A stretch of 64,000 bases of DNA, taken from the NCBI GenBank assembly GCA_014529385.2, contig CM043956.1, positions 63,430,620 to 63,494,619 on the forward strand. The letters are read 5' to 3'. The DNA is from Adiantum capillus-veneris. Its lineage: Eukaryota; Streptophyta; Polypodiopsida; Polypodiales; Pteridaceae. This document shows positions 61,576-64,000 of this stretch, one piece after another (position 1 is the first letter of the stretch; each line of letters begins with the position of its first letter). The notes under the pieces were generated by a model, which worked only from the letters and a program-made list of their open reading frames with translations, searched no databases and was not told the DNA's origin. A program made the translations under genes and the position numbers.

Positions 61576-63779
61576 TATGTACTTGGTGCTTGTTGTACAT
61601 ACTTACCGTACTTTCTCGCATTTTGCATGGCATACCACCTCCGGGTCAGATGACTTGTCAATTGGGCAACTGGCCATTTGTTGGTTGTGAATCTGCAATT
61701 CCGGTCCATTTTAAGACCAAATTTTGACATGTGCCAAATCCTTCCATATTTGACATACTCAAAGCTCTTGCTTTGTAGGTTCGATGTTTGCTTTCAAAAC
61801 TGAAAATCAAAATTTTTGGCTTTGTCTATTATTATTTTTTTTTTTATTAGAAAGACAAGAAAATTATTATTAGTTGGCCAATAATTTGCCAAAATTATTC
61901 CTCAAAATTGTATGTACATATTCTCACTCTAGGAATCTCACCCGTTGAAATTTGTCAATATGGCTCAATACTATGCCAAATAAGAGAAAACATTTGCTAA
62001 AAATTGTCAAAAAATCAAAAATTGTAGCGTATAAATACACTTAATTCATTGTATACATAATCTCTCATCATCTTGTAGTTAATCTTGCAATATGCTACTC
62101 CGGCTACGATTACTCCCCCCTTCCCATTTGAGTCGCCCCAAATGGAAGTTTGTGTGATGTTCATGGGTGCAAGTCCTTTCATGCTTATGGAAGAGGTGAA
62201 TTGGGTGGCACTGTGTTGTGTGATGTGCGGGTACTGAACCAATAGATTAGTGTTTTCTACTGGAAAGTTTCATCTATGCTACATTTTCCAAACAAAAATG
62301 TTGAAGACGAATTTCCCACTCTTTGATGGATGGTTTGTTGAGTATGATGGGTTGGTTGTTGAACTCTTGGTTTGGAATGGGTTTAGGTACCCACTCTAAG
62401 TGGAGACTTTAACAATTTTTGAAGGTTTTTGTTCTCCATTTCTATGTTGGTGCTTTGGCGGTCATTAACTGCTCCGATTGATATTTGGGAAGCCATTTGT
62501 ATTTTGGTGAACTCGATGAAGCATTGAATTGTTGTTTGAAATTCTTCCACTTATTTGGATTTGATTGGGTGTTTTGGAAACTTGGGAACTTGGCTTGGTT
62601 GAGTTGGAAGATTGACTGGTAAGAAAGGCTTTGGGTATCCATATATATTGCGGTTTGGTTTCCATGGTTGACTTTTTAACCCAAAGTTGCTTAACGTTTT
62701 TCCCATGAATACTTGTAGACAATCGTGGGTTGTGGTTCTCCTATCATTGAGTCTCTTGATTGGGATTGTACATTCCAAATGTGATCTATTTGTGCCAAGG
62801 GCATAACATAAGCTATGCCCTTGAGATTATACTTTAAAGTGTCATCCTGCCACTCGGAAACTTCTTTCTAAGTGTGTATCCATGAAAATCCCAAGATGAT
62901 TTTCTTGTTGAGATTCGTATCATCCATGATGTGGATAGTGGTTACCGTCAATGTTAATTGAGACATTGAATTGTCTCAAACTAACCACTTTCCCTTTGTT
63001 AGCTGCCTCAATCTTGGTCGGCTCAATCATGGAGTTTCATAATTTGAGGTATGTAAAATACCGCATAGCCTTTAACGCGAGCCCCAATATCTATAAGTGC
63101 TCTTTCTGTCATTCCATCGGTGGTTGGACATATCTATACATCCATTCCTCCAGGCCAACTTTTTCCAATTGCCGCACAAAAAGGAGAAGGTGCTTCTGCT
63201 TGTCGTAGTCGACCTAGATTTTTTCGTTCTTTGCACTTCAAAATCAACAACCGAGCTTCCTCCTATGCTTTTTCTTGAATTATTTGAGCCTTCTGCTTCC
63301 TTTCCTTTGATTCATGTATCTTCTCCAACATTTTTGTGGTGAGAGGTTGATGATACTCGTTCAATATGAAACCATCGTGCAATTAGACATTACCTCTCCA
63401 TCCAATGTTGCAAGTTGGACGACACCACTTGCTGATATGTCATTGATCACAAATGAGCCGTTACCTTGCTTTTTTAGTTTCTTGGGATTTTGTTTCAAGG
63501 TGTAGACTAATACATAGTCAGCCTCTTGAAACTCCTTGTTTATTAAATATTGGTAATGAAATTATTTCATTTTTCATTTTTGTGAATAAATGGTGGCAAC
63601 AACCTTAAGTCTCAATTTGTCCAACTAGATTAACTTATTTAGTCTTCTAGACAATCTGTGTCCTATCCATCCTATTTCTTGTGCAAAGCGTAGTGTAGAA
63701 ATCAAGAATTCCACAGCCAGTATGGCATTTGACCCAAACACCAAATTGAAAGGTCTCATATTTTGTGGCATTTTTTATG
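61576..63779 (-). mobile_element. Retrotransposon-like traces on the minus strand (fossil)
   Basis: Weak coding traces on the minus strand include ERALIDIGA near 63.1 kb, of the aspartic protease D-x-G-A type, followed by LGFSWIH-type sequence near 62.85 kb and a Pro/Gln/Asn-rich stretch (62.78-62.44 kb). The order relative to the integrase at 63.8-64.0 kb is not that of one simple element. The family is not resolved and the region is heavily broken. Confidence 0.35.
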
Positions 63780-64000
63780 CTACCCAATATGCCCATAAAG
63801 ATGATTGTAGTTTCTAGTCCCAATCAGCTCTTGATCCACTGATAATTTTTGTGAGCACCATGCATAGAACTTTATGGTGCTCTTAGCTTGCCCTTCTTCG
63901 TGAGGGTGATATGGTGCTGATTTAGAATGAAGCATCGTAAACTCTTGCAATAGATGATTAACCATGTCATTGAGGAAATGAGTCCCTCGATCACTCTCTA
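63780..64000 (-). mobile_element. Ty3/gypsy integrase fragment running off the window (fossil)
   Basis: The minus strand reads SDRGTHFLNDMVNHLL then SAPYHPHEEGQAKSTIKF, matching the integrase catalytic-core pattern SDxGT...PYHPQxNGQAE...K. It is truncated by the window edge. Confidence 0.75.

Overview
This window is land-plant nuclear DNA from a large, repeat-rich genome. The evidence is Ty1/copia and Ty3/gypsy (chromodomain) LTR elements primed by initiator-tRNA-Met-type sites (TGGTATCAGAGC), a complete CACTA (En/Spm) transposon with plant-type introns, a plant ATL-like RING-H2 gene and long TC/GA, GT and CA tracts. The species cannot be fixed; a fern, other non-seed plant or gymnosperm would fit the inserted-into-inserted architecture, but that is inference. 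Only one ordinary host gene looks intact: the intronless RING-H2 E3 ligase gene at 2520-3185.

Layout: 1-2519, unassigned sequence upstream of the RING gene. 3.7-8.1 kb, old broken copia sequence, mostly minus strand. 8.9-9.6 kb, first segment of an unrecognised broken plus-strand coding unit. 9.6-10.15, 23.07-23.6 and 27.79-27.97 kb, one AAGTGCTT-rich block split by two LTR elements: a chromovirus (10153-23071, target duplication GCTTT, carrying a foldback-like element in its left LTR) and an old copia element (23607-27784, target duplication GTGCT, with a piece of another LTR inside). 28.0-29.2 kb, second segment of the same unit. 29201-41241, an LTR element with almost no interior (target duplication GGTGT) whose left LTR was split by a 7.8 kb CACTA transposon (29957-37756, target duplication CTC). 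41.24-41.93 kb, third segment of the unit. 41.9-45.8 kb, a second unrecognised broken coding unit, on the minus strand, again with AAGTGCTT-type blocks. 46-50.6 kb, broken gypsy element. 50.6-55.4 kb, unassigned repeat-like sequence with a five-copy palindromic motif. 55404-60909, a young, nearly whole copia element (target duplication GCTCT). 61.3-61.6 kb, duplicated TC tract. 62-64 kb, gypsy-like traces running off the window.

The main interpretive result is that removing the insertions by their target duplications leaves two ancient coding units (plus strand about 8.9-41.9 kb, minus strand about 45.8-42.3 kb), both with AAGTGCTT-rich, intron-like blocks in the sense orientation. The CACTA element carries a transposase (tnp2) gene, a TNPA-like gene and a fragment of a host heavy-metal-associated (HMA/HIPP-like) gene lying between two direct repeats. 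The foldback-like element carries four near-perfect about 60 bp palindromes on a 177 bp period and shows no obvious target duplication when compared with the other LTR.
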